A program made the translations under genes and the position numbers. Below are positions 12,196 to 23,200 of a DNA stretch of 40,914 nt, piece by piece. Origin of the DNA: Azolla pinnata (Eukaryota; Streptophyta; Polypodiopsida; Salviniales; Salviniaceae); the NCBI GenBank assembly GCA_037176905.1, contig JBBBWG010032886.1:1-40914 (forward strand), in the 5' to 3' direction. The stretch's first letter is position 1. Each line of letters begins with the position of its first letter. The notes beneath the pieces are model-generated. The model ran no database searches, had not been told where the DNA came from, and saw only the letters and a program-made list of their open reading frames with translations.

Positions 12196-14594
12196 TGCTT
12201 CACTCGATGATCCAGGTGTTCGTCCACCCAGAATACGCTGCACCAAGCAGTAAAATTCAGAGTTGCATCATGTACAATCGTGCCTTCCGCTATGAACAGA
12301 TTGAGGACAGCTCCATTGCTTGCGTCCTGTTCACTCTTCTTCGCTTCTGCTCCTACTTTGTTACTGCACAACAGAATGCAACTGCCATAATTTGTTTGTA
12401 TGCCAGCAGAATTCAACATATTAAGATAAAGCTTTCAAACCTAACCAGAGATTTTTCTAAAGATGCTATGAGGTCAGTCAGAAATATTCGAAAACCTCCT
12501 CTATCTATTTTCAGTAAAAACTCAGGAAAACCCTTTGAGAAAGTTGCATAAGTATGTCATTAGTTTATTGCCTGATTCAGATCGTATGTTTCTTCTATAA
12601 CTACTTCAATAAAATGTTAGCATCCCCGCTGCTAACTCATGATTTGAGTCATGAGTTTTCTGCATGATTCAGAACATGCGTTTCTTGTATAACTACTTCC
12701 AAATTGTACGTTAGAATCCTCCCTCCAATGCCCCATCAGCAACGCAGATCGTGATCCATCAATCCGCTCTGTATCTTTCCCCCGTAAAACCTCCTCAATC
12801 TATTCCTATAAATCGACTCCTACTAACAGTAGAAGTAAGGAAACCCCTTATAGAGCTGCATAAATGTATCAGATGTTGCTACAAAAATAAGTTGTACATT
12901 TCGGTTTAGGTTAGTGGACTATAGAATTTCAATCCTCTGTCTGTGCATCTCAGGTGAGAGCTTTCCCTCTTGTTGGATCAATCATGTAGTATTAATCAAT
13001 TGCTGGATTTCTGCAAATTTTCAGCCTCAAATGCTGTGCCATCTTCTCAGCCTCAACCATTGGTGAAGCTGGATAAAGGTGCATTCATAAATCTACCAAG
13101 CTTCATTAATGACAGACACTCCACAACTAGACCAGACACCTATGAAACCAACTATCAAATCCAAATATACATATATGAAGGAGAACACACATGAGAAGCT
13201 CGTCCCGACATTATATTATACAGAAGCCAACATGATATGCATAAACTATCTGCAACAAGCTATTATGTGGGTCCTGGGAATTTTCCAGTGCACATATTTG
13301 TCAAACTAGAGAACACAACTACAACAGCTACACGTGTCTAATCTCTACAGACACGGCATGCCCTCATCGTACTGTTAACTCCATTCTCAAAAACCAGCAC
13401 TGCAATATCAAGAAGACTATCACAGTCCAGGTGATGGGACGATTAACACTTTCATCCCTATCTAAACATTCATTGTAACTAAAGTTATCCCCAGTTCTGT
13501 GCCTGAAAAGGGCTCGGTCTCCAAGTTTTAATCCCAGGAAGAATGGTCACAGTTACAAGAGTAATCAAATCACCATAATGCTGATGGTTTCTCCTAACAA
13601 TAAGTATGCATAATGTTTTCCATAGGCAACAAGGATAACATGTCAACAAGAAGATTAACCCAATAGGTAAAACAGCGGTCTTGTGAATGTTATTCCAACG
13701 TTTGTGTAGAATTGCGTACATGCTTCCCTTCCTCTCACAGTAAAAATTCCAGTTCTGATCTTATTAGCCATGCTTGAGGGTTGTTAAACTACAAAACTTC
13801 AGGTTTATCAAGGCTTGTACACTTGACTTCGACTTTGTCCAGTCCCTCAATACGTGAACAACTACATTTACAATTTGCAAAAATAACCTCACCTCTGACC
13901 CATAGCATATCGCATTAACAGAACAAAGTAAGTATTTAAGAATGCAATTGATGCATTAATTCACCATGTAAGGAAAAAAAAAAAGACAGTGGTACATGAA
14001 CAACTTCGAATATTGAGCTAATGATAGTTGGAGAGTTTAACATAACAATATGTCTTAATCTATGAGAAGAGCTGATATTAGTGATATGGCACTATGATAA
14101 TAACAAATCATATCAAATAACGAAAATCTTCAATGCCTATACTCTTATGGAAGAAAAAAACAACTCCATGCTCCAGAGATCATTAACTTCCCCCATATGC
14201 ATTCACATATATGTCAGCCTCTGCATGTGTGTATGCAGTGATAAATGCTTAGCAGGAGAATCAATGTATCTATCTATCCATGGAGGCATCATAGATATCC
14301 CTTTCATACATGATACTTCACTATCTGGCTATTTATCACTCACCAGCTATGAGTCCATTGACACGCTAGAGATTTGATCTCTTGTTTTTCGGCATTTTGC
14401 ATTAGGTTGGTCATTCTAAGCATTCTTTCAGAAGAAAGTCCACTGGAAAAACTAATAGAAGTACATTAGACCTATCATGGAGCGTCCCCAACCACACATG
14501 GCATTCCCATTCACCCAACAAAATCCAATGGAGTACATTAAACTTATCATTAGCATTAAGTTCTATTTTGCACAGAAGAGATTTTGATTTCCGT
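12196..14594. other. AT-rich intergenic region with an old duplication
   Basis: No gene is recognised. Upstream of the ARM/TPR gene, related segments recur about 300 nt apart: AAAACCTCCT...GCATAAGTATG near 12493-12556 and AAAACCTCCT...GCATAAATGTA near 12786-12867. A second pair sits between them (TTTCTTCTATAACTACTTC near 12590, TTTCTTGTATAACTACTTC near 12681). There is also a small hairpin AACTCATGA...TCATGAGTT near 12634-12658. The rest is unremarkable AT-rich sequence. Confidence 0.5.
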
Positions 14595-14831
14595 TTACGG
14601 GTCTAATTCACATAGATGATGGTCCTCGTGATGATGATGAAGGCATATTAGTAAGCAGAGGCCATTTCCCAGCTTTTCAAAGCAAAAAAGCGTTTCACTC
14701 CGGTCTACCGAATGCAAGATGAAGCTTTCAGGCTGCACATGCCAGATTTCATGGTGATTCTTTGGGCGAAAAAAGAAAAAGGAAAGAATGCAGCTAGCCG
14801 TGAGACCGACAACCACGTTGAGGATGGGCTC
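14595..14831 (-). CDS. Possible short hypothetical protein with one hydrophobic segment
   Basis: A minus-strand frame starting at an ATG pair gives about 78 aa. It begins MMEPILNVVVGLTASCILSF, which reads as one N-terminal membrane span or signal anchor, and continues into a His-rich segment. Upstream on the same strand lies an AGAG tract (15090-15110), a common 5' UTR feature, and another in-frame start (MQAQKLTIFELTGMPL near 15011) that could be a first exon. I recognise no family. A chance open frame is quite possible. Confidence 0.15.
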   Translation of the reverse strand, partial: EPILNVVVGLTASCILSFFFFRPKNHHEIWHVQPESFILHSVDRSETLFCFEKLGNGLCLLICLHHHHEDHHLCELDP

Positions 14832-15156
14832 CATCATCGCATCAGGCTTCGTTTGATGGCAACCGCGCAAAAAAGACCAGAGATTTGAAGCACGGAAAGA
14901 GAGGAAATTCAACAAAGATTGATAGAGACAGACGGACAGACAGAACTATTGATAGATAGATAGACCAAAGGCATGCCTGTGAGCTCGAAAATGGTGAGCT
15001 TCTGTGCCTGCATAATCTCCCGAGCTCTGCAAGTAGTGGGTTCTCTCTCTTTTCGCTTTTCTTCCTCGTAATTGGAATGGGCGCTCGCTCTCTCTCTCTC
15101 TCTCTCTCTAGATATACATACACAGAAATGTACTAGTAACATGCATATTCTTGAAG

Positions 15157-15164
15157 AAGAAGAA

Positions 15165-15197
<33 letters not shown>

Positions 15198-15531
15198 GGT
15201 GGTGATGGTGATGATAATGGTGGTGGTGATGGTGGTGGTGGTGATGGTGGTGATGTTGATGATGGTGGTGATTGTGGTGATTGGTGATGATGGTGATGAT
15301 GGTGATGATGGTGATGATGGTGATGATGGGGATGATGGTGATGATGGTGATGATGGTGATGATGGTGATGATGGTGATGATGGTGATGGTGGTGATCATG
15401 GTGGTGGTGATGATGATGGTGGTGGTGGCGATGATGGTGATGCTGGTGGTGATGCTGGTGATGCTGGTGGTGATGATGATGGTGGTGGTGGTGATGATGG
15501 TGATGCTAGTGATCGTCAATGATGGTGATGG
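15157..15531. repeat. GAT/GGT minisatellite with 9-bp period
   Basis: About 375 nt consist of GAT and GGT triplets. The middle part (about 15285-15385) is a nearly perfect 9-bp tandem, GATGATGGT. The strand is strongly G/T-rich. Long open frames on both strands (Asp/Gly, Met/Val, His/Ile/Thr-rich) are by-products of the triplet repeat and are not annotated as genes. Confidence 0.95.
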
Positions 15532-17811
15532 TGATGACTTGACCATACAACTTTGTCCAGATGATGATGCCATGGGTAGCTGATGATGGAATGCGAGCCC
15601 AGATGCCCCGATCAACAGACACGCACCATGCAAACAGCCCTTTCAACCACCAAAGTCGATGTTTTGTCCAGTGCCCGCAGTGCTGAAGTTGTTCCATCGT
15701 TTATTTGGCATCTCCAATCCGAAACTGCTGCTGAGGAAGTAGTATGCATCGTTGAACTGCTTATTGGTCGTAAGAAGACGACCCCTTCCCTGGACCGGTA
15801 GATCTAGCTCACGCTTCTTGAATTTTGAGAAAGAAATCCATCGTTATATGGAAAACACCCCCCCGAATCACATCGATCACGTGGTCACAAGCTAGAATAA
15901 TCGACCGGATGTCGGTGAAGAAAGAAATCTCTTTTGAGACTGCCGAGGTTGAATTCAGTGCGCTTTTGCGCTCTCCTGGAGTGTTGTTCCTCGTTATTTT
16001 TTGTTACTTGCGCCGAACTTTAGGAAGCTCTCTTTCTCTCTCTCTCTCTCTCTTTTAAGTTTTAACCTTATCGATATTCACAGGCCTTCGGAGTCGTCCC
16101 AGATCTTCTTTGTTCTTTGTGCCTCCTATAGGCATATACAGTGGATTTGCACTATTGCTGATCCACGGCACGAATACTGGCGAACCTTGATCCCATGCCA
16201 AAGCAACAGTAGCACCTACTGTTGATGCAGAATATGCTACCTAGTTCTGCTACGAGCTAGCATGTCGACGATAGCAAATGGGTTTATTCGACGATAGCAA
16301 ATGGGTTTATAGTTATGGATTTGTACGAAGATCTAAGAATCCTCAGGCACAAAGCCCGACAAAAGGTTCAATCAAAAGAGAATGGCATCAACTATGACTA
16401 GATTTTCTCGCATGTAGTCAAGATGATGATGACCAAATGCTTCCCCTCGACTTCCCCAGGGTTGAGCAAGAAAGAAGCGGGATAATGCCAATACTGTCAA
16501 TGGATAGAAGGAACACGAGCTTAAAGCTTTGCATCCTCATAACTCGTCAAAGAATGCTTGAATGGTGGTAAGCACGATAAGGAGAAGACATAAGAAAATC
16601 GTCACAAGTATGACCTTATGGAACAAGTCTCGATACTTCAGTTCCATTTGCATTGTACTTTTTCGAAATCGAGCGTTGACCGAGGAGATTTGTGATGTGG
16701 CTAGATCTTGCTATAGCGAATTCGTAAACAACAAAGTCTTGGCTGACAAGAAGACGCTTCTTGTCGCAAAGTTTTACGTAAGATTTGATTCGGGATCTTA
16801 ATGATTTGGTTTCGGAAATGGCATCCCAATGGCTGGATTTGGGAGGGATCCAAAATGTTGGCTTGAAGACGATGACATTCCGGCCACGCAAAATTTTGAT
16901 TTCGAGACGACACTTTTGATCGCGATTTGTGGTAGTTTTGAGACGAGATTAGGCTACACTAAAGCGTAGCAGATTCATGAAATCGAAACGAACGATTAGC
17001 TACACAAGACCCAAGTTGGCCTTGTCCCACGGGCCACAGTACAAGCACAGTTGTTTGCAATGCCAATCGTTTACTTTTTTTTAAAAAGTGTGGGACTAGT
17101 CGAAGTATGAAGACTTCCATTGACAGATGAAGTTGCTTTACTTGGCTTGGCTTTTGGGAGGCATGAAGGGTTGAGACAAGGTAGATGACCCATTATAATT
17201 ATCGATCAGGACACGAACTTCTGCGTCAGATCGGATCGACGGCGTCCAAGAAGCATAAGAGAAATGATCGACACTGTCATGCAAGTTCCACACGCATCAT
17301 GCAAAAGCAGGCGATTTGATTAACCTTCCGAGATGGATTCTCTACCGCTGCCTTTGTCGAGAACTATGCCAGTTGAGCCGACAAGTTAGCAGTCGGGCTA
17401 CACGATCGGACTCGCATGTGGCAGTTGAGCTTGCAACTGGATAGCTTCACGGTCACATGGCAAGGCACTCAGCCTGACCATATCAGTGGCAGTTGTGTGG
17501 GTTGAAACCACTGGGGCCATTGTCGATGCAAATCTGGGTTGCTGTTGCAGCAGCAACTCAAGGCACAAACTGCCAAGATTCAGAAAACAAACTCCATTCG
17601 AAACCTAAAGCCGAGCAGATGGAGCCCTATATTGTGTACATGTAGCTGGCCAGTTGGATGGAACCCTGGACCAGAACCACCAGGTTCCGCTTTCTGCCAA
17701 GATCTCGACCAACAATGCCGATCTGGATTGAGAGCGATATTCTACAGGAAGCAGAAGAAGCTGAATCCCCACCCAAAGAAAGATGCTGACACCTTACAGG
17801 GAACCAACCAT
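15532..17811. other. Intergenic region, no recognised gene
   Basis: I see no domain or splice-consistent exon set. Structured elements are a CT tract (16029-16055) and an exact 23-bp tandem duplication (16265-16310). Open frames at 15583-15801 and 16562-16801 have no recognisable family. Parts of 16340-17530 could be old mobile-element sequence, but nothing diagnostic was found. Confidence 0.4.
16265..16310. repeat. Exact 23-bp tandem duplication
   Basis: The 23-bp word beginning TCGACGATAGCAAATGGG occurs at 16265-16287 and again, identically, at 16288-16310. Confidence 0.95.
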
Positions 17812-18530
17812 AGATTTTATATTTGTATGTATGTATGTGTATGCACATATATTTGTATGTATGTATGTGTATGCACATGTATCCATTGTATGTATGTATG
17901 CATACATATATGTATATGTATGTCTGCATCATTACATGCATGTATATGTATGTGTATGTGTATGTATATGGATGTATGTGTATGCATATGCATCCATCGT
18001 ATGCATATGTGTACATGCATCTATTCTATGCATATGCATTTTATCGTATGCGTGCATGTGTATGTGCATGTATGTATGCATGTAGGTATGCATGTCACGC
18101 GTATGTATGTGTGCGTATGCATACGTATCTATCGTTTTGTATGTATGTATATGCGTGCGGTGGATGCATATGCACGCACATGCATGCAATACATACATAT
18201 GCACGCACGCATACATACGCGTAGCATGCGTACATACAGACACACACACGCACATGCACATACACATATACGCATACAGTAAACGTATATGCATAGAATA
18301 GATGCATGCACATGCATGCGATGGATGCACACGCATATGTATCTATCGTTTTTGTATGTATGTATATGCATTCATTGCATGCAATAATGCATGTATGTTA
18401 ATGCATTTGCATCCATTGTATGCATGCATGCATGTGTGCATGGCATGCATGTATGTATGTGTGCGTGCATGTATGTATGTGTGTGTGCACGTACGTATGT
18501 ATGTGTGTGTATGTATGTGTGTTTATGGTA
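17812..18530. repeat. Alternating purine-pyrimidine tract (TATG/CATA/TGCA)
   Basis: About 720 nt are almost entirely alternating purine-pyrimidine words: GTATGTAT, TGTATGCACATATA, CATACATA, ACACACACGCACATGC. TATG-type words dominate 17812-18160 and 18345-18525, with CATA-type words around 18160-18290, so large parts are self-complementary. Such sequence can adopt Z-DNA or cruciform forms. Cys/Tyr/Met/His-rich frames in all six readings are artefacts of the repeat. Confidence 0.9.
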
Positions 18531-18619
18531 AAATACGGCATCTTTTTTGTTCGTAATTCTGATTTATTTTCTTTTGTATTTTTTAATTCTCGAAACTTCA
18601 AAATTCCCGTCTTCATCGT

Positions 18620-18660
18620 CTCCTTCTCCTTCTTCTTCTTCTTCTTCTTCGTCTTCTTCT
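18620..18660. repeat. (TTC)n trinucleotide repeat
   Basis: About 10 TTC units with interruptions, in the gene-free stretch upstream of the kinase gene. Confidence 0.9.
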
Positions 18661-18745
18661 GTCAATCTCGCGCTCTGGAACATCAGACAGATGCGTCGAT
18701 CCAGAGAATAAGCCGCGACACGGAAGCTCACGGTCTTCTCCTCCT

Positions 18746-19090
18746 CCATCGAAGCTGAATCCCTGCGCAGGTCGGAAGATCATCAGCATTGCCAATCAAC
18801 AGAGGTCTCTCTCTCTCGCTCCCTCGCTCCCTCCATTGAAGCTGAACTGTATGGAAGTAGAAAGATCATAAGCGTTTCCGATCCAATAAACAGAGGAAAG
18901 ACAGGCAATCTCTCTCTGTCTCCATTGAAGCTGAACCGTACGGAGGTAGCAAGATCGTGACCGTTTCCAAGAAGCAGATAAAAGACAGGCAAGATCTCTC
19001 TCTCTCTCTCTCTCTCTCCATTGAAGCTGAACCGTTTGGAAGCAGAAAGATCATAGGCGTTGGCAATAAACAGAGAAAAAACAGGAAAGA

Positions 19091-19139
<49 letters not shown>

Positions 19140-19640
19140 CTCCCTCTCTATCTCCCTCTCTATCTCCATTAGAGCTGAAACATACAGAAGACAGACAATT
19201 GTTAAGTTTCCATGCAGGCAAAAAATCTCTCTTTCTCTCTCACATCTCCCTCCATCTCCTTTGAAGCTGAAACATGACAAATAAAAGCAAGAAACTCTCG
19301 TTAATGCAGAAAAAATATATATCTCTCTCTCTACCTCCATTAAAGATGTCACCGATTTGAAGAAGAAGCTTCCGTTCAATCAAAGCAGAAAGCCCAAGGC
19401 AGAACTATAAAAGCACAAAGCAGAAATCGGTTTCCCTCCCATTCTCTCCGAGCTGATTGCCAAGAAAGAATCAGAACCTTTTCTCTTTCCATGCAAGGGA
19501 AAGCAAAAGTCAGGAAATACATCTCTCTGCCTCTGCCCCTTCTTTTACACACCAACTCCATTACAGCTGAAGAGTACGGAGGGTGACCTATCATAAGCAA
19601 TCATACGCCTTAAAAATACAGAAAAAGCGAGAGAAGCAGA
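18746..19640. repeat. About 90-bp minisatellite, each unit carrying a CT microsatellite
   Basis: The word CCATTGAAGCTGAA or a close variant recurs at 18746, 18833, 18922, 19018, 19166, 19258, 19337 and 19558, with a weaker copy near 19449. Between copies come an AGAAAGATCATAAGCGTT-like block, an AACAGAGAAAGACAGG-like block and then (CT)n of variable length. Early spacing is 87-96 nt; the 148-nt step comes from the long CT run at 19091-19135. Confidence 0.85.
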
Positions 19641-20215
19641 AACGAAATCAGAGAGAGCAGAAACGGAAGAACGACCGGACCATGGGCATACTGTAGAAGA
19701 AAGCAAAGGACACGTAAAATCGTAGTACACATCTGACTAGAAAAAGTAAGGAATCCTGGTTTTACACCATCAAGTTTTCAAACAAAGAGCCAATTGTACT
19801 CTACATAAGCAAGAAAATAACGTGAAGAGAGAAACGAAAGCTCAGAAGGAGAGAAATTTGAAAAACTACAGTCAGCCTTAGATTCATAGGAAGAGAAGTG
19901 AAAGAGAGAACGCAGAAAGGAAGTAACAAGAAAAGAGTTACAAAGGAAAGCAGTAGATTGATTATGCTGGAAATGTGGTGATGTATGGATTGTAAATCAA
20001 GAAGCAAAAAATAAGGGTTGAGGGTTTAGGGTTTGGGACACGTGTACTCATGTACTGGAAATTCAAAAGGAATTCTTGAATACTCTGAAGGAATATTGGA
20101 ATCAGAGAACTAAGAAATTCAAGGTTATTGAAGAAAGGAAGAATAGACGTTTCAGGAAAATTGGGGGAGAAAGCATTTAGAACAGTCAGAAAGGAAAAGG
20201 CTTACTTGATTAACC
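19640..20215. other. Upstream region of the kinase gene
   Basis: Purine-rich, gene-free sequence between the minisatellite and the first kinase exon. It probably holds the promoter and 5' UTR of that gene. The only clear motifs are the telo-box and G-box at 20021-20044. I see no convincing TATA box. Confidence 0.45.
20021..20044 (+). promoter_or_regulatory. Double telo-box plus G-box upstream of kinase
   Basis: AGGGTTTAGGGTTT (20021-20034) is two overlapping telo-box units. It is followed within 5 nt by CACGTG (20039-20044), the palindromic G-box bound by bHLH and bZIP factors. The pair lies about 170-195 nt upstream of the kinase ATG. Telo-boxes are enriched in promoters of plant growth and translation genes. 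The role here is inferred from motif only. Confidence 0.5.
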
Positions 20216-23200
20216 ATGAAAAGTTTTCAAAGCAATCACACACAGGCTCTATCTGAACGAAAAATGGTTTCTTCCTCTCCAACTCCTATACCATCAAATC
20301 ATCAAAATTCTGTACTTCCCTTTATAGGTTGTGCCAATGTAGCTTCTGATCATACTAAACAGAAAAATACTCCTCAATCAGGGAAGAAAAATGAAGTTTG
20401 TGACATAATTCTAAAGCGTCTCAGACACATGAATCATGAAGACTCTTTTTCATCCCTAGAATTTGGAGATTCCATCCGTGCTCACTTCAACCGCCTTCCT
20501 TACAGGTATGTTTGAACAGCTTACATCTTATAATGACATGCTCGTTTTTTTCGGTCAAGTGGATCTTTGTAGGACCTAACGATTGCACTTATTTTGAAGA
20601 ATAATTACAGTATCTAGTCATGGATGATGACCTTGCTGTTTTAGGATGCTTGATAATATATTTCTCTTTACTGTGTGGAAGGAAATTAATGTCTTTCATT
20701 AGCTAGGTTCCATCCAAAATATATGATTTATTACTGTTCCAATTGAGTAGTTACCTGGTATTAGCTGCCTGTAGACTTATAATCCGTTATTGCTGGATTA
20801 ACTAGGATGATTTTAGAAATTTATTTGTTAACTTATGGAGACTCTTGGCTGGAAAACCTGCTTCTCGTGGTTGATGTTTGAAATGCATTTCATCTGCATT
20901 CGGTCAACAAATCATGGTAAGGATTTATAAGCGTAAAGGTGACCCTATAACATCGTTTGATCTTTGAACTCATTTAGTGAATGCCATTAAGAAAGTCATA
21001 TTTTTTCTATCTTTTGAGAACTAGAGGTGCTGGGAAAATCCTTTTGTATTGATCTAGCTATCCATGACATGTAATATAGGACCTGTCTTCACTTTAAAAT
21101 TGCAAGAGCATGTACAGACTGACATTTGATGTTATTTCCTATGCTTTTTACATGAGACATCCTTCTTTCGTATATCTTATTGGCTTACATAATAATATCT
21201 TGTATATACTGCTTGATAGTTATTTTGTTTATTGAGGTGTCCTTATTGGCTTGTCACTTTAGGTACGCCTTAGATGTTAATATTGAAAGAGCAGAGGATG
21301 TTTTAACTCACAAACGATTACTTCAATTGGCCAAGGATCCAAAAAATCGACCAGCCTTTAATGTTAGATCGGTTCATGTGAGTATGTGTTTCCACATTTA
21401 AATTGGAGCTGGTAATTGTATCAAAAGCAAGGCCTTACTATCAGTGCATTCATGTTATAATTAACAGTGTGCATGTCTGAAGTCGGAATTATGAATGTTT
21501 TGTAAATGCAAGTATAACCTCTACAGATGGCTTGTGATGGCAAACAATTTGTTTATTCTGTTTGCATTGATCCATCAAATCTTAACTACTGTTCACAGAT
21601 AGTTTTTATCTGTCTGATGTGATACATGTCATGCTCTGAGCATCATGTGCATTGTTATGAAGATAGGTTCTAATCTCTGGACCTGAAAATTTGGGGGATA
21701 GTTCCCTAAAGAAAAATGGCATCAGTCAGCATTTTTCAAGGCCAACAAGGTAATGCTTTCACTCGCAATCTTGCAACTGAATTTGTGGAGTGATGGTTTT
21801 AGAAATATTTCTCTTACTTGTAAATTTGTATTTCTGATGGAGCAGCTTGCATCCACCACCGGCATTTGGCTCCTCACCCAATTTAGAGGCATTCGTTTTA
21901 GAGCTAAACAAGTCATCTTTTAATGATGATGATGGTAAAGAAAATGATGACAGTGGCCATTCTTCTGCCAAGTATGAAAACATTTCAAAGCAAATGTTCA
22001 CTCCTTTGCATGACTATTGTTTTTATATTGATATTTTTTCTAGTTTATGATTCTTTTCTCCTGTTTTGAACTATGAAAATATGTTGAAGCAAATGCTCAC
22101 TCTTTTTCGCACCTCCTGTTTTTACATTGATACGTTTTCAAGGTTTCAAGGTTATGACTGCTTTCCCCTGTAGATTTTCTCATGTGCCTATGCATGAAGT
22201 GACCTTCTCATCTGTTGACGAACCAAAACTCCTTTGTAAGGTAAGGTGTGCTAGAATCATATATGACCAACGTGTGATCTTTTTCATTTGAAAATATCAC
22301 AATATTTGAATCTACACTGGATTTTTGTGCAGTTATCTTCACTGCTCGCAGACATTGGACTGAACATAAGGGAAGCTCATGTATTTTCAACTGATGATGG
22401 TTATTCTTTGGATGTGTTTGTTGTTGACGGTTGGCCCACAGAAGTATGTCTTTTTTTGGAGTGGGTTTTCCTGATTTTTTCATTTTCTTGTTAAATATTT
22501 AGAGTCATACAGATAATTTGGCCTTGTTTTGGGAAAAGGCGATTTACTGTATTAGTTTCTAGTATGGCTCCATTTATCTGTACTGGCTGCTGACTATGAT
22601 CTTCTGTATTTTCTATTCCAATAGAATGTTGAAGAATTGCACCAGGCTTTGGAGAATGCAATCGCAGGTGTAGAGGTGATCTTGTATCTTAAAACTTCAG
22701 TCTTTATGCATTTCAGATCATGTGATATATTCTCAAAGAGTTTATGTATTCCCAAAAGAGCATTTATCCATGTCATCTGAGATATTGCCTGGATATTTTT
22801 TTGAGATTTAGTAAGACTAGACTATGAGGTATCCTGATTGACTGAGAAATATCAGTGTGATTAATTTTAAAACATGGTAATGTCAACTTACTCATGAAAT
22901 CCACTGTTCTAGAAGAGGAAGTTTTCTAATATAAACCATAACAGGAAACATACTGGGAAGGAGTCTCACCAACTGCATCACCTGCACGGACTATAAAAAA
23001 GCCAGACACTCAACATGTTGAATATCTGAAAATATTGTCTGATGGAGCCAATGATTGGGAAATAGATTATAATCAGCTGAAACTGAATTGCAAAGTAGCA
23101 TCTGGGGCCTTTGGCGATCTGTAAGTTCCAGCCAAAGATAAGTTGATTTGAATAGTGCAATTTTCTCTTTTTTCATAGAAGTTCATGTGCAGGTATAAAG

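Noticed and set aside
15133..15633. Long His/Ile/Thr-rich and Asp/Gly-rich open frames across the GAT/GGT array
   Set aside because: They follow from a triplet repeat that lacks stops in several frames. There are no flanking exons, domain or start context.
17539..18282. Cys/Tyr/Met-rich frame of 247 codons and similar frames on both strands
   Set aside because: Produced by the alternating TATG/TGCA/CATA repeat; equally long frames occur in other frames of both strands. The non-repeat first 90 codons have no recognisable family.
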